From Thioalkalivibrio sp. HK1 (GTDB taxonomy: Bacteria; Pseudomonadota; Gammaproteobacteria; HK1): a stretch of DNA of 32,476 nt. The DNA is taken from assembly GCA_000583135.1 (NCBI GenBank), contig JFBG01000069.1, positions 1-32,476 of the forward strand, in the 5' to 3' direction. Below, piece by piece: positions 17,105 through 24,778 of the stretch. Below the pieces are notes generated by a model. It was not told the DNA's origin, made no database searches, and saw nothing but the letters and a program-made list of their open reading frames with translations. The position numbers were made by a program, and so were the translations under genes. Each line of letters opens with the position of its first letter. Within the stretch, counting starts at the first letter, position 1.

Positions 17105-17947
17105 ATGCCGGAATTGCCGGAAGTCGAAAGAGGACGGCGACTCGCCCAACGCATCGCCGAGAAGCGAACGGTGGTGCGGGTTTTTTGCACGGACGATCCC
17201 ATCGTCTTCGCCGGTACGAGCGCGCGACGCTGGCGGCGCGCGCTCGAGGGTCGGCGGGTGGAAGCGGTGCGGCGGTGGGGAAAACGAATCTGGTTCACAC
17301 TCGACGCCGCTCCCCATCCGATCTTTCATTTCGGCATGAGCGGAGGCTTCGAGACGCCCGGGATCGCCCCGCTATCGCTTCGCACGGGTCCTCGCACCGA
17401 CAAGGGAGAGGACCGATGGCCGCCGCGTTTCGTCAAGATCCTTTTACGCTTCGACGATGGCGGCGAGCTGGCGATGTTCGACGCCCGACGTTTGGGCAGC
17501 ATCCTGCTGCGAAACGATCCGGAAAACGAAGCCCCGATCGCCGATCTCGGCTTCGATCCCTTGCTGGCGATGCCCGATCCCGCGGCATTCTTTCGCCTCC
17601 TGCAACACCGCCGACGCGCGATCAAAGGCCTGCTCCTCGATCAATCCTTCGCCGCCGGCGTCGGCAACTGGATCGCCGACGAAGCCCTGTATCAGGCGGG
17701 GATCGATCCCCGCTGCCTGGCATCGACGCTGACCGAATCCCGAAGCCGAAGACTGCGAAGCCGGCTTCTCGCCATCGTGCGAAAAGCGGTCGAGGTCGAT
17801 GCCGACAGCCAACGCTACCCCCGCACATGGCTCTTTCACCACCGCTGGGGACGAAATCCGAATGCACGATCGGCCCGGGGCGAAGCGATCGAATACCTGA
17901 ACGTCGCCGGACGCACCACCGCTTGGGTCCCTTCCGCCCAGCGTTGA
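17105..17947 (+). CDS. Fpg/Nei-family DNA glycosylase without a zinc finger
   Basis: This 280-residue base-excision enzyme removes oxidised bases and nicks DNA. It opens with MPELPEVERGRR, placing Pro2 (the Schiff-base nucleophile) and Glu3 as in Fpg/Nei. Lys60 is in RRWGKRIWF, and the helix-two-turn-helix is QSFAAGVGNWIADEALYQAG. The usual C-terminal CxxC...CxxC zinc finger is absent: the end reads YLNVAGRTTAWVPSAQR, keeping the GRTTxWxPxxQ hairpin and its arginine but no cysteines. Such zincless fingers are known in plant Fpg and NEIL1. A stretch LSLRTGPRTDKGEDRWPPRF follows the HFGMSG motif, as in that plant/fungal-type branch. AAAGGATGAG precedes the ATG. The specificity (8-oxoG or pyrimidine lesions) cannot be read from sequence. 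Confidence 0.9.
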   Translation: MPELPEVERGRRLAQRIAEKRTVVRVFCTDDPIVFAGTSARRWRRALEGRRVEAVRRWGKRIWFTLDAAPHPIFHFGMSGGFETPGIAPLSLRTGPRTDKGEDRWPPRFVKILLRFDDGGELAMFDARRLGSILLRNDPENEAPIADLGFDPLLAMPDPAAFFRLLQHRRRAIKGLLLDQSFAAGVGNWIADEALYQAGIDPRCLASTLTESRSRRLRSRLLAIVRKAVEVDADSQRYPRTWLFHHRWGRNPNARSARGEAIEYLNVAGRTTAWVPSAQR

Positions 17948-18124
17948 CATCCTCGCCCCCCATCACCGACGAATTGGCTGGAAATCGACCCATCGCTACC
18001 ACTTGCTCTCCCCCAAGGGAAACAAAGACTATACAATCGGCGATGCGATAGACAACAGACCGATCACGGTATAACTTATGGAATGCCCCGATCGCCTCGG
18101 TGCACTACAAGGAGATGATTTGAA

Positions 18125-19024
18125 ATGTCCATTCCCAGTTTTGTCGAATTTTTTCGTCCGGTGCTCGAAGCCTACCGCGAAAAGGAAAGACGGCTTCAAG
18201 ATGTCTCCTCTGAGATAGGTGAATCTTTCAACCTGAGCGAAGAAGAAAAGAGAGAGATGGTCCCCAGTCGACGTCAGACCAAACTCTTCAATCGCGTGAG
18301 TTGGGCCAAGACCTATCTGACGAAGGCCGGGTTATTGAGAACAACCAAGTGGGGACATTCTGAAATTACCGATAGAGGGCTGGAAGCTCTCGAGTCAAAA
18401 TATGAAATCGATATCAAATTTTTAAAGAAATCCGATTCATTTCAAGAATCCAGAAGTCGCAGAACAAAACCTTCGGAGGATAGAGAAGAAGCATCGACGA
18501 TCTCCGATGAGCAGTCTATGACACCGGAGGAGAGTATCGAACAAGCCTTCAATAAAATAAACGAATCACTTGCGGAAGATCTACTGATTCGTATTCGCAG
18601 GGAAGATTCGCAGTTTTTAGAAAGATTAATTGTCGACCTGTTGATGAAAATGGGCTATGGCGACATAGGTGAAATCACCGGTGGACCGAGAGATCACGGT
18701 TTAGATGGCGTCATCCTTCAGGACCGCCTAGGCATCGATAAAATTTATCTTCAGGCCAAACTCTACGCACCGGAAAATAAAATAGCCGAAAAACACATCC
18801 GAGACTTCAGCGGTTCTTTACAACTAAAAAATGTCAAAAAAGGAGTATTTGTAACGACCTCCTCGTTTACCGATAACGCCATTAATGCGGCCGAAACTTT
18901 GAATATCATTCCGATCGATGCCAACAAACTGGCCGACCTGATGATTGAATACAACGTTGGCTGCCAAGTCGATAAAACTTATGAAATGAAGAAAATCGAT
19001 CTGGATTATTTTGAATCGGACTAA
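18125..19024 (+). CDS. Mrr-type restriction endonuclease
   Basis: This 299-residue protein probably cleaves foreign, often methylated, DNA. Residues 1-95 (SFVEFFRPVLEAYRE ... LTKAGLLRTTKWGHSEITDRG) are a winged-helix Mrr_N domain. A charged linker of about 50 residues follows. The Mrr catalytic domain begins near residue 160 (FLERLIVDLLMKMGYG). Its PD-(D/E)xK core is Asp in GGPRDHGLDGVI (about residue 195) and Q-x-K in IYLQAKLY (about 210-212). GVFVTTSSFTDNA and IIPIDANKLADLMIEYNVG complete the fold. AGGAG sits about ten bases before ATG 18125. The gene is clearly AT-richer than its neighbours and lies beside an IS remnant, which points to acquisition by transfer. There is no methylase next to it, as expected for a type IV enzyme. 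Confidence 0.92.
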   Translation: MSIPSFVEFFRPVLEAYREKERRLQDVSSEIGESFNLSEEEKREMVPSRRQTKLFNRVSWAKTYLTKAGLLRTTKWGHSEITDRGLEALESKYEIDIKFLKKSDSFQESRSRRTKPSEDREEASTISDEQSMTPEESIEQAFNKINESLAEDLLIRIRREDSQFLERLIVDLLMKMGYGDIGEITGGPRDHGLDGVILQDRLGIDKIYLQAKLYAPENKIAEKHIRDFSGSLQLKNVKKGVFVTTSSFTDNAINAAETLNIIPIDANKLADLMIEYNVGCQVDKTYEMKKIDLDYFESD

Positions 19025-19146
19025 AAAGATGCATTTCGAGAGATCGATTCGTTCTCGGCTCGATACAGTTATTTCGAGAAATTTTCAGACGATGTGCTCA
19101 CTAGTGCAGCGCGAATATGTTCGCGCAAGAATTCGGTATCTACGAA

Positions 19147-19420
19147 CCACCAAGAGCGTGTAGGCGTCGCCCAAACGCATATACAACAGTATCTATCACC
19201 ATCGGTCGTCCAAGCATTGCGGTCGCCAAGTCAACGATCTCACCTTGCGATTCGAATAAGGTGAGTGATCGGATCGGCACCCTCGATATATCCTTTCTCA
19301 CAGTATATGAAGACATGATCGGGAAAGAGTCGATCAACGTCTATTTGACAAGGAGATGGGCAAGGAGACGAATCCATGATTTCAAAGCCCGATACCTGCA
19401 TTACAACCGAAGCGGCCGAG
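19147..19420 (+). pseudogene. C-terminal remnant of an IS1595-family transposase
   Basis: On the plus strand a single frame reads KSV-stop-ASPKRIYNSIYHHRSSKHCGRQVNDLTLRFE-stop. This matches the C-terminal end of IS1595 transposases and the remnant at 12.43-12.91 kb (ESVWALLK ... YHHWSTKHCRRYIDEFTFRFE). Two stop codons interrupt it, one replacing the conserved Trp. DNA similarity to the other remnant continues to about 19420 (GGCACCCTCGA..., then an HDFKxRxL stretch). The N-terminal and catalytic parts are gone. Orientation is opposite to the 12.4 kb copy. Confidence 0.65.
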
Positions 19421-20068
19421 GAAACACCGGCATCGCCCGGATTTGTCGGCAGCACACTCCCCTAAAAGTGCTAGCCATCACCCAATCGATACTGCTTCAT
19501 GGATTTATTCATATCACTCCAATATTGATAATCAAGGACTTCTCCAAGCGGTGATTTGCAGTAGTCAAGATAGCGTGAGACCGGTGTCGCTCTGACCCGA
19601 TTTTTTCGGCAGTAAGCAGGTTTCGCTATCGCCGGCGTCGATTGCCCTTGGATCTCGAGTCGTCGCTCTTTCCGATCTTTATCGGGGTCGAGAAGGCGAT
19701 TGGGTGGTTGCGAAGGCCTTGGAAATACGCGCTTTTATCCCTTTATCTCGATATCGTTCGTGCTTTTGTTCTCCTCGCCTCTCGTCGATCGCCAACCTCG
19801 GATCGAGAAGGGGGTGGAAGGCCTTGCCCGGCGGGAAAAGCGCGGGCTTTTATTTGCGCTCGAAGGGATCGATCGCCTTTGTCTTGCGGCTTTTTCGATG
19901 GGTCGACAAAAAAATCGATCTCCCAAGAAAACAAAAACCATCTTCGGTAGTCAAAACAAAGACTCGGGAGGAAAACGGTCGGCGCCAAGGGTGCACCGTA
20001 TCGATTTTTCGAGGATCTGCGACCCCTAGCGTCATCGAAACGCATTCGAAGATAAAACGAGGACGACC
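19421..20068. other. Gene-free stretch upstream of the exported-protein operon
   Basis: About 650 bases without a credible gene. Several overlapping plus-strand frames of about 100 codons occur (19642-20072), but they are Arg/Ser-rich and lack ribosome sites and family marks. It probably holds the promoter of the operon that starts at 20069, which I could not place. Confidence 0.5.
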
Positions 20069-21322
20069 ATGAAGATGATTCGAACGTGCTTTTGCTGCTT
20101 TTTGCTCTGGACAGTTCCTCTGGCCGGTGCTGCGGCAGATGCCGAGCCGCCGATACGGGCATGGGTCAACGCCATCGCCCCGCCCTCTTCGAAAGATCGC
20201 GCAACGCTACGCATCCGCTGCAAGGATCGGCATGAGCGCTGCCGCGCTCGGCTCGACTGCACCTCAGGCGCGGACGGCTCGAGGTTCCAAGGATGGGTTC
20301 GAGAAGCGATTCCGGCGCGCGGGAGCGTGAGCCTCGAGGCACAGGAAATCGCCGATATCACCGGCGACTGGTCGGGCAAAGGACGTCTTGCCTGCGCCAT
20401 CCGCAGCGATCGTCGGATCGGCGCCCAAGTTTGGACACGCTCCCAAGGGCGGCTGATCAACAACAGCGCGCTGGAAAAAAGTCGACGCCTGCCCCGAAAT
20501 GCAGGTCATATCGCCGGGATTCACTCCATCCTCGCTCCCGAGCAGGCCGATCAATCCAATATTCGGATTCGTTGCGCCGACGAAAAGAACTGCACCCGTA
20601 CTCGGCTTGCCTGCAACGAGGATGACGGCACCTTGCACGAAGCGAGTCTGGGCACCATCGCCGCCGCCCATGTCCGCCACCTGCAAAGCGATGAGTTGGC
20701 CGATCTGATCGGTCATCGCTGGGAAGGCATGGGTTTGTCGTGCGAGTTGCACTCGGACAATCCCTTCACCGTACAGGTTCTGACGCGCACCCGTACCGGG
20801 GTCTTGATCAACAACGGCGCCATCATCGAAAGCGGTGATTCGCCGATCCCCGGACCACCGCCGGCGGTCTCTCCCTTGCCCGAATCAACGCCCACCGAAC
20901 CACCGACGACGACTTTGCCCTGGACGGAGATTTTTCCTTGGAGGGCATCGAAGGAAGTGCAAGGCCCGGATACGAATCAAAACGGGGTCAGGGACGATGT
21001 CGAAAAGGAGATTCGAAAACGGCATCCGACCGTCACCGCTGCGAAACTGAGCGCATTGATGCAAGACGCAAGAGCGACGCAGTTGGCATTGGTGGCCGGG
21101 GATACGCTCGACCCCGATGCCATCGACGAGGCGGCGCATCGCATCAGACGCAGCGTCTCGTGTCTTTCGGACAGGCTCCGCCACGATTCCTATGATGCGG
21201 GATCGTTCATCACCTATACCACCGTCAACACCCCGGCCCGCAGCGAAGCCTATATCCGCTTCAACGAAGCCATGTCGGGAACCGTTTCCGGCGCCCCGGT
21301 CGGAGACCCTTGCGACGAATGA
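20069..21322 (+). CDS. Exported protein: duplicated cysteine module followed by a Ca-loop domain
   Basis: The protein has 417 residues, with a CGAGGA ribosome site just before ATG 20069. The N-terminus MKMIRTCFCCFLLWTVPLAG, then AAADAEPP, is a signal peptide. A lipoprotein lipobox is not evident. Residues 28-255 are the two-half module: half 1 from AIAPPSSKDRATLRIRC to QVWTRSQGRLINNS, half 2 from ILAPEQADQSNIRIRC to QVLTRTRTGVLINNG. After a Pro/Thr linker comes a different domain starting DTNQNGVRDDVEKEI (about residue 301), a DxNxNGxxDD calcium-loop signature. It ends with TVNTPARSEAYIRFNEAMSG, a combination seen in uncharacterised proteobacterial exported proteins. Unlike the other five proteins here, the module is N-terminal, so it is not simply a C-terminal export tag. 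The next gene starts 17 bases after the stop, indicating an operon. Confidence 0.8.
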   Translation: MKMIRTCFCCFLLWTVPLAGAAADAEPPIRAWVNAIAPPSSKDRATLRIRCKDRHERCRARLDCTSGADGSRFQGWVREAIPARGSVSLEAQEIADITGDWSGKGRLACAIRSDRRIGAQVWTRSQGRLINNSALEKSRRLPRNAGHIAGIHSILAPEQADQSNIRIRCADEKNCTRTRLACNEDDGTLHEASLGTIAAAHVRHLQSDELADLIGHRWEGMGLSCELHSDNPFTVQVLTRTRTGVLINNGAIIESGDSPIPGPPPAVSPLPESTPTEPPTTTLPWTEIFPWRASKEVQGPDTNQNGVRDDVEKEIRKRHPTVTAAKLSALMQDARATQLALVAGDTLDPDAIDEAAHRIRRSVSCLSDRLRHDSYDAGSFITYTTVNTPARSEAYIRFNEAMSGTVSGAPVGDPCDE

Positions 21323-21339
21323 CCCTCGAGGAAAGAACG

Positions 21340-23493
21340 ATGAACCCGATGAAAGATATCGCGATCCCGATGATCGCCGCCCTCGTCTCTTCGCTGTTTT
21401 TCTTCTCGGCCAAGGCCTACGACGGCGTTTTTGCCGATGGGACATGCAAGATACCGACCACCGTTTTTTATTATATCAACGGCATCTTGACCTCCTATAA
21501 GGATGCGGACAAGGCCAGAGAAGCCCTCGAAGAGGAATGGGGCAAGAATCCGGCTAATAACCGCGAATTCAAACTTTCCTATAACCAAACGCACGGTCTG
21601 TTTCGCGATATCTTAAAAACATTCAGACTCAAATCCAAGGAGGATAACGAAGACAAGACCTTTTGGAAGCTGCTGAGCGGAGAAAAACCGGGTTCGTTGA
21701 ATGTCGATGCGTTGTCGAAAACGATGGCCTCGGAAATCGCTTCTCGTTTGCCGCAGATCCAACCCGGAGGGGCAAGCGACGAAGAGCATCTGATACATGC
21801 CGAACGATTTCGAAGGGATTTGGAAAAGGGAAAAAAGGTCATCGTCGTTGCCCATAGCCAAGGCGGGCTGATTGCCAACGCCGCCGTGCAAAGTCTATGG
21901 GATGAACGATGGGACTATTTAAATTATATCGATAAAATAAATATCGCCTTCCCCTCTTCGCTTTATAATAAGCGAGGTAATGGGTCTTTATATCCGATTC
22001 AATATATTACCGCCGAAGATGATCGCGTCATCAACGCGCTTCGTTTTCTTGCTCCGAACACCCTTCGGGGTAATGTCGACAACGATCCCGGGATATTCAA
22101 CGATCATAGGGATTGGCTCAATCACGGATTTTTACCATCCTACTATTCGAATGTCCTTGGGTCGCCAAGGCTATGGAGTCGATGGTCTATCAATAATATG
22201 ATCCAGAGCCGCTTCCTGTATATGGCTTTTCCTTGGAAGGAGAAAAGTGAATACCCAATTACCATTTCCGTTCATAGAGATCGTCCTCGAAAAGCATCTC
22301 ATGCGGCGGTATGGCTTATCATTAACTCAGCAATAAAATCTGTACGTTCCAGTTCTATCTATGTTAGTTATTTTCTGGATAGAGGATATAATGATCTTGA
22401 TTCCGATCCCGTTCTTAAGAACCCGGAAACGGTTACCCTGCCGTGTATACAAAATTTGGACTACGATACTCACTATCGTGTCGGTATCTATTTGACCGAT
22501 AATACACATACTAGGAAAAATTTTTATCCTTACCTTAAAAATGTACAAATTGATATCGTCGTTGGAGATACCAAGAAAGTCTTTTCGATCGACCATCCCT
22601 TGGAACATTTAAATGATGTATTTGGTGATCCTCTGGCCTCGATCACCGTACGCAGAAATAATGAAAAGGGTATTGAATATACCATCGAAGAGACCATGGA
22701 AGACTATCTGAGGGAGTTCGTGACAGTCAAGACTTTTTCCATCGGATCGTCTTCGGCCCCCCAAAAATTCGAAAGGCCGGTTTTGGCCTATCAAGCGCGG
22801 ATCCATGCAATCCCGCCGCCCGCCGCCCGGGATCGGGCTTTGATTCGCGTGCGCTGCGAAGATCGGGAACAAGACTGCAAACTTTGGCTCGAGTGCACCA
22901 CCCCGAAGGAGGATCGAGTCTTTTCCGGTTGGGTTTCGAAAGCCATTCCGGCCCGAGGGAGTATCGCCCTCGATGCGAGAAAGATTGCCGATAGCGTCGG
23001 CGATTGGTCCGGCAAGGGGCGCCTTGCTTGCGATATCGGGAGCGCCCGGAAATTCAGCGCCCAACTCTGGATTCGTTCCGATGACGGTATGCTCGTCAAC
23101 ACCGGCGCTTTCGCGCAAAGCCGTCGATTCGCATATACCGAAGGGGATCGATACCGTCGCTATGAAGGGGTCGATATCGACTCCATCCCCGCACCGGGCG
23201 GCGACGATGAATCCAACCTTCGCATCCGCTGCGCCGGCAACGAAGAATGTACCAATACCCGGCTCGAATGCGCCGAGGACGACGGGACCTTGCACGAGGC
23301 GACGCTGGGAACCATCCCCGTGGCCCGGGTGCGGCATCTGCAAAGCGAGGAATTGGCGGAGCTGATCGACCATCGCTGGGAGGGCTTGGGTCTGTCTTGC
23401 GAGGTGCAATCCGATGGCAGCATCACCGTACAAGCGCTCACCCGCACCGCCGGTATCCTGGTCAACAATGGAGCGTCGAATGACGAGCCGTGA
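21340..23493 (+). CDS. Exported lipase-like alpha/beta-hydrolase with C-terminal duplicated cysteine module
   Basis: The protein has 717 residues. ATG 21340 is chosen because GAGGAAAG lies six bases upstream; an in-frame TTG at 21310 would overlap the previous gene. A signal peptide ends SAKAYDG. An N-terminal hydrolase domain follows: VFYYINGILTS may form the oxyanion-side strand, VIVVAHSQGGLIANAAV is the nucleophile elbow (AHSQG rather than GHSxG), EDDRVI is a possible acid and LNHGF a possible His. This resembles PGAP1/lipase-type hydrolases. A middle region (about nt 22230-22730) is AT-rich with beta-strand character and no recognised family. The last 230 residues are the two-half module (AIPPPAARDRALIRVRC ... 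QLWIRSDDGMLVNTG; SIPAPGGDDESNLRIRC ... QALTRTAGILVNNG). It is the second gene of the operon. Ester substrate unknown. Confidence 0.8.
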   Translation: MNPMKDIAIPMIAALVSSLFFFSAKAYDGVFADGTCKIPTTVFYYINGILTSYKDADKAREALEEEWGKNPANNREFKLSYNQTHGLFRDILKTFRLKSKEDNEDKTFWKLLSGEKPGSLNVDALSKTMASEIASRLPQIQPGGASDEEHLIHAERFRRDLEKGKKVIVVAHSQGGLIANAAVQSLWDERWDYLNYIDKINIAFPSSLYNKRGNGSLYPIQYITAEDDRVINALRFLAPNTLRGNVDNDPGIFNDHRDWLNHGFLPSYYSNVLGSPRLWSRWSINNMIQSRFLYMAFPWKEKSEYPITISVHRDRPRKASHAAVWLIINSAIKSVRSSSIYVSYFLDRGYNDLDSDPVLKNPETVTLPCIQNLDYDTHYRVGIYLTDNTHTRKNFYPYLKNVQIDIVVGDTKKVFSIDHPLEHLNDVFGDPLASITVRRNNEKGIEYTIEETMEDYLREFVTVKTFSIGSSSAPQKFERPVLAYQARIHAIPPPAARDRALIRVRCEDREQDCKLWLECTTPKEDRVFSGWVSKAIPARGSIALDARKIADSVGDWSGKGRLACDIGSARKFSAQLWIRSDDGMLVNTGAFAQSRRFAYTEGDRYRRYEGVDIDSIPAPGGDDESNLRIRCAGNEECTNTRLECAEDDGTLHEATLGTIPVARVRHLQSEELAELIDHRWEGLGLSCEVQSDGSITVQALTRTAGILVNNGASNDEP

Positions 23494-23740
23494 GGAAAGC
23501 GCTCGCCCGGCCTTGCGCCGATGACTCATCTCGGGCGCTCTTCGGTCCAATGTGGTCTTGGCTATCTCTTATCAGCGATGCCGCCGCCCTTGGCAAGGTG
23601 AATCTTGAGGCCGTTGCAAAACGCGCGCTTCGAATCGGGCGCTTGCTTTGCGAACAAAAAGCCGCATCGCCGATGGTCGGGCTACGGAGGATCGAGGCCA
23701 TGCCCGGCGTTTGTTCGATGCGCCTTTTCGATCGCTTCTT

Positions 23741-24064
23741 CTAATCGTCCTCGTCTTCCTCCTCGTCGCCATCGTCGTCGCTCTTTTTCTTCAACTCCTT
23801 GATTGCCTGAAGACCTCGCTCTTCTTGGTGATCCTCGAGTTCGTTGAACAGCGCGATGGCGGTATCCGCAGCATCCATCGCGAACATGGCGGCCCGCGCA
23901 CCTTCCGAGGCCGCGATATCGATCCTTTCTCGCGCTTTGTCGAACATCTTCTGATCGCCCTTTATCTTGGCGTCGATGAGCGTCGTGGCGTAGATATCGG
24001 ATTGCCGGATCGCGGCCTGCCGGATCAGGTTGACGGCCGTCGGATCGTGCAGGTATTTACGCAT
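23741..24064 (-). CDS. Small protein with highly acidic C-terminus (unknown function)
   Basis: The 107-residue product starts at ATG 24064, chosen because AGGAG lies about nine bases upstream; the frame is open further to 24151 but without such a site. The body (NLIRQAAIRQSDIYATTLID, KGDQKMFDKARERIDIAASE, GARAAMFAMDAADTAIALFN) looks helical and may form coiled coils. The end is Lys-rich followed by SDDDGDEEEDEDD. I see no signal peptide or membrane segment and do not recognise the family. The codon pattern matches neighbouring genes better than the opposite-strand frame does. It lies downstream of the selenoprotein gene on the same strand, 163 bases away. Confidence 0.6.
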   Translation of the reverse strand: MRKYLHDPTAVNLIRQAAIRQSDIYATTLIDAKIKGDQKMFDKARERIDIAASEGARAAMFAMDAADTAIALFNELEDHQEERGLQAIKELKKKSDDDGDEEEDEDD

Positions 24065-24227
24065 CCGAAGTGGCTCCTGGCAAGGAATTTCAACGAACCC
24101 GAGGATCGGGGTCAAGGCTTGGCGTTGCAAGCGATTCGCACCCTCGTTCAAGATCGAGGCCTTGGTCGATGATCTTCGCTATCGCCACCGACACACCCCT
24201 TTTTGCATCTGCGGATAAAAAACGCTC

Positions 24228-24683
24228 TCATGCGAGGGACTCGAGATCGGCAAGGACTTCGGTCGGATGATCCGCAGGCTTTACCGGATCGTAGACCTTG
24301 ACGATCATCCCTTCGGGGTCGATCAGGTAACTGATACGCTTCGGATGAGAGGCGGCGGTATCATCGGCGGCACCGTAGGCGACCCCCGTTGTTCGGTCGG
24401 TATCGCAAAGCAGGTCGTAGCCGAAATCGAACTTTTCCTTGAAAGCCCGATTCTCTTCGGGGGTATCGAAACTGGCCCCCAAAACGACGGCGTTTTTCTC
24501 TTGGAAGTCATGGGATCGATCACGGAACCCTTTGCCTTCCAAGGTTCAGCCAGGGGTATCGGCTTTCGGATACCACCACAGAACGACCCATTTTCCCGCC
24601 AGTCGATCCAACGAGACGGTCCGGCCTTGCTGATCCGAGACCGAGAATGCCGGGGCTCGGTCGCCCGCTTCGAGCAGTGGCAT
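24228..24683 (-). CDS. Selenocysteine-containing peroxiredoxin (PrxQ/BCP-like), UGA read as Sec46
   Basis: The frame runs from ATG 24683 (AAGGAGG ten bases upstream) to the TGA at 24230-24228, giving 151 residues if the in-frame TGA at 24548-24546 is read as selenocysteine. Around it the protein reads WWYPKADTPG-U-TLEGKGFRD, so UGA stands exactly where PrxQ/BCP peroxiredoxins have the peroxidatic Cys in TPGCT. Upstream, MPLLEAGDRAPAFSVSDQQG and VSLDRLAGKWVVLWWYP are typical. Downstream, VVLGASFDTPEENRAFKEKF, LLCDTDRTTGVAYGA and RISYLIDPEGMIVKVYDPVK continue without a break. A bacterial SECIS-like hairpin follows the UGA. The enzyme should reduce peroxides in the cytosol with thioredoxin-type donors. 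Cys93 may be the resolving residue, since the usual Cys five residues after the active site is Lys. It follows xsc (96 bases). A nonsense mutation or read error is the alternative. Confidence 0.85.
24500..24548 (-). promoter_or_regulatory. Bacterial SECIS element directly after the Sec UGA
   Basis: Read on the minus strand from the UGA (24548-24546), an 8-bp perfect lower stem pairs CUUGGAAG (24543-24536) with CUUCCAAG (24507-24500). An internal loop follows. The upper stem is GGGUUC (24530-24525) with GAUCCC (24517-24512), broken only by one U-U mismatch. The apical loop is CGUGAUC, starting 21 bases after the UGA. Known bacterial SECIS elements have the apical loop about 16-37 bases from the UGA, a G in the first two loop positions and often a bulged U in the upper stem. 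All three are met here. It should bind SelB and is also coding sequence. Confidence 0.75.
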
Positions 24684-24716
24684 GATGGGAATTCCTCCTT
24701 GTATCGTTTCGATGAT

Positions 24717-24760
24717 GGCCGAGGAAGCAAGGGCAAGGACGAATCCCTCCCTCCTCGGCC
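24717..24760 (-). promoter_or_regulatory. Inverted repeat in the leader of the selenoprotein gene
   Basis: GGCCGAGGA (24717-24725) and TCCTCGGCC (24752-24760) form a perfect 9-bp inverted repeat with a 26-base loop. It lies between the xsc stop and the peroxiredoxin ribosome site. On the minus-strand transcript it is preceded, not followed, by seven Us, so it is not a normal terminator for xsc. It could be an mRNA-stabilising or processing hairpin or a protein-binding site that separates expression of the two genes. Confidence 0.4.
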
Positions 24761-24778
24761 GAAAAAAACGCTTGCGTC

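Noticed and set aside
23490..23744. 84-codon frame starting GTG in overlap with the stop of the lipase-like gene
   Set aside because: The GTGA overlap is suggestive, but the product has no recognisable features and the region looks non-coding.
24546..24548. Reading the TGA as Trp (alternative genetic code) or as an ordinary nonsense mutation
   Set aside because: Other genes here end in TGA, which argues against code 4. The exact catalytic position and the SECIS hairpin favour selenocysteine, though a mutation cannot be fully excluded.
24323..24736. 137-codon minus-strand frame over the peroxiredoxin
   Set aside because: It is a shifted frame of the Sec-peroxiredoxin. Only the frame through UGA46 matches a protein family on both sides.
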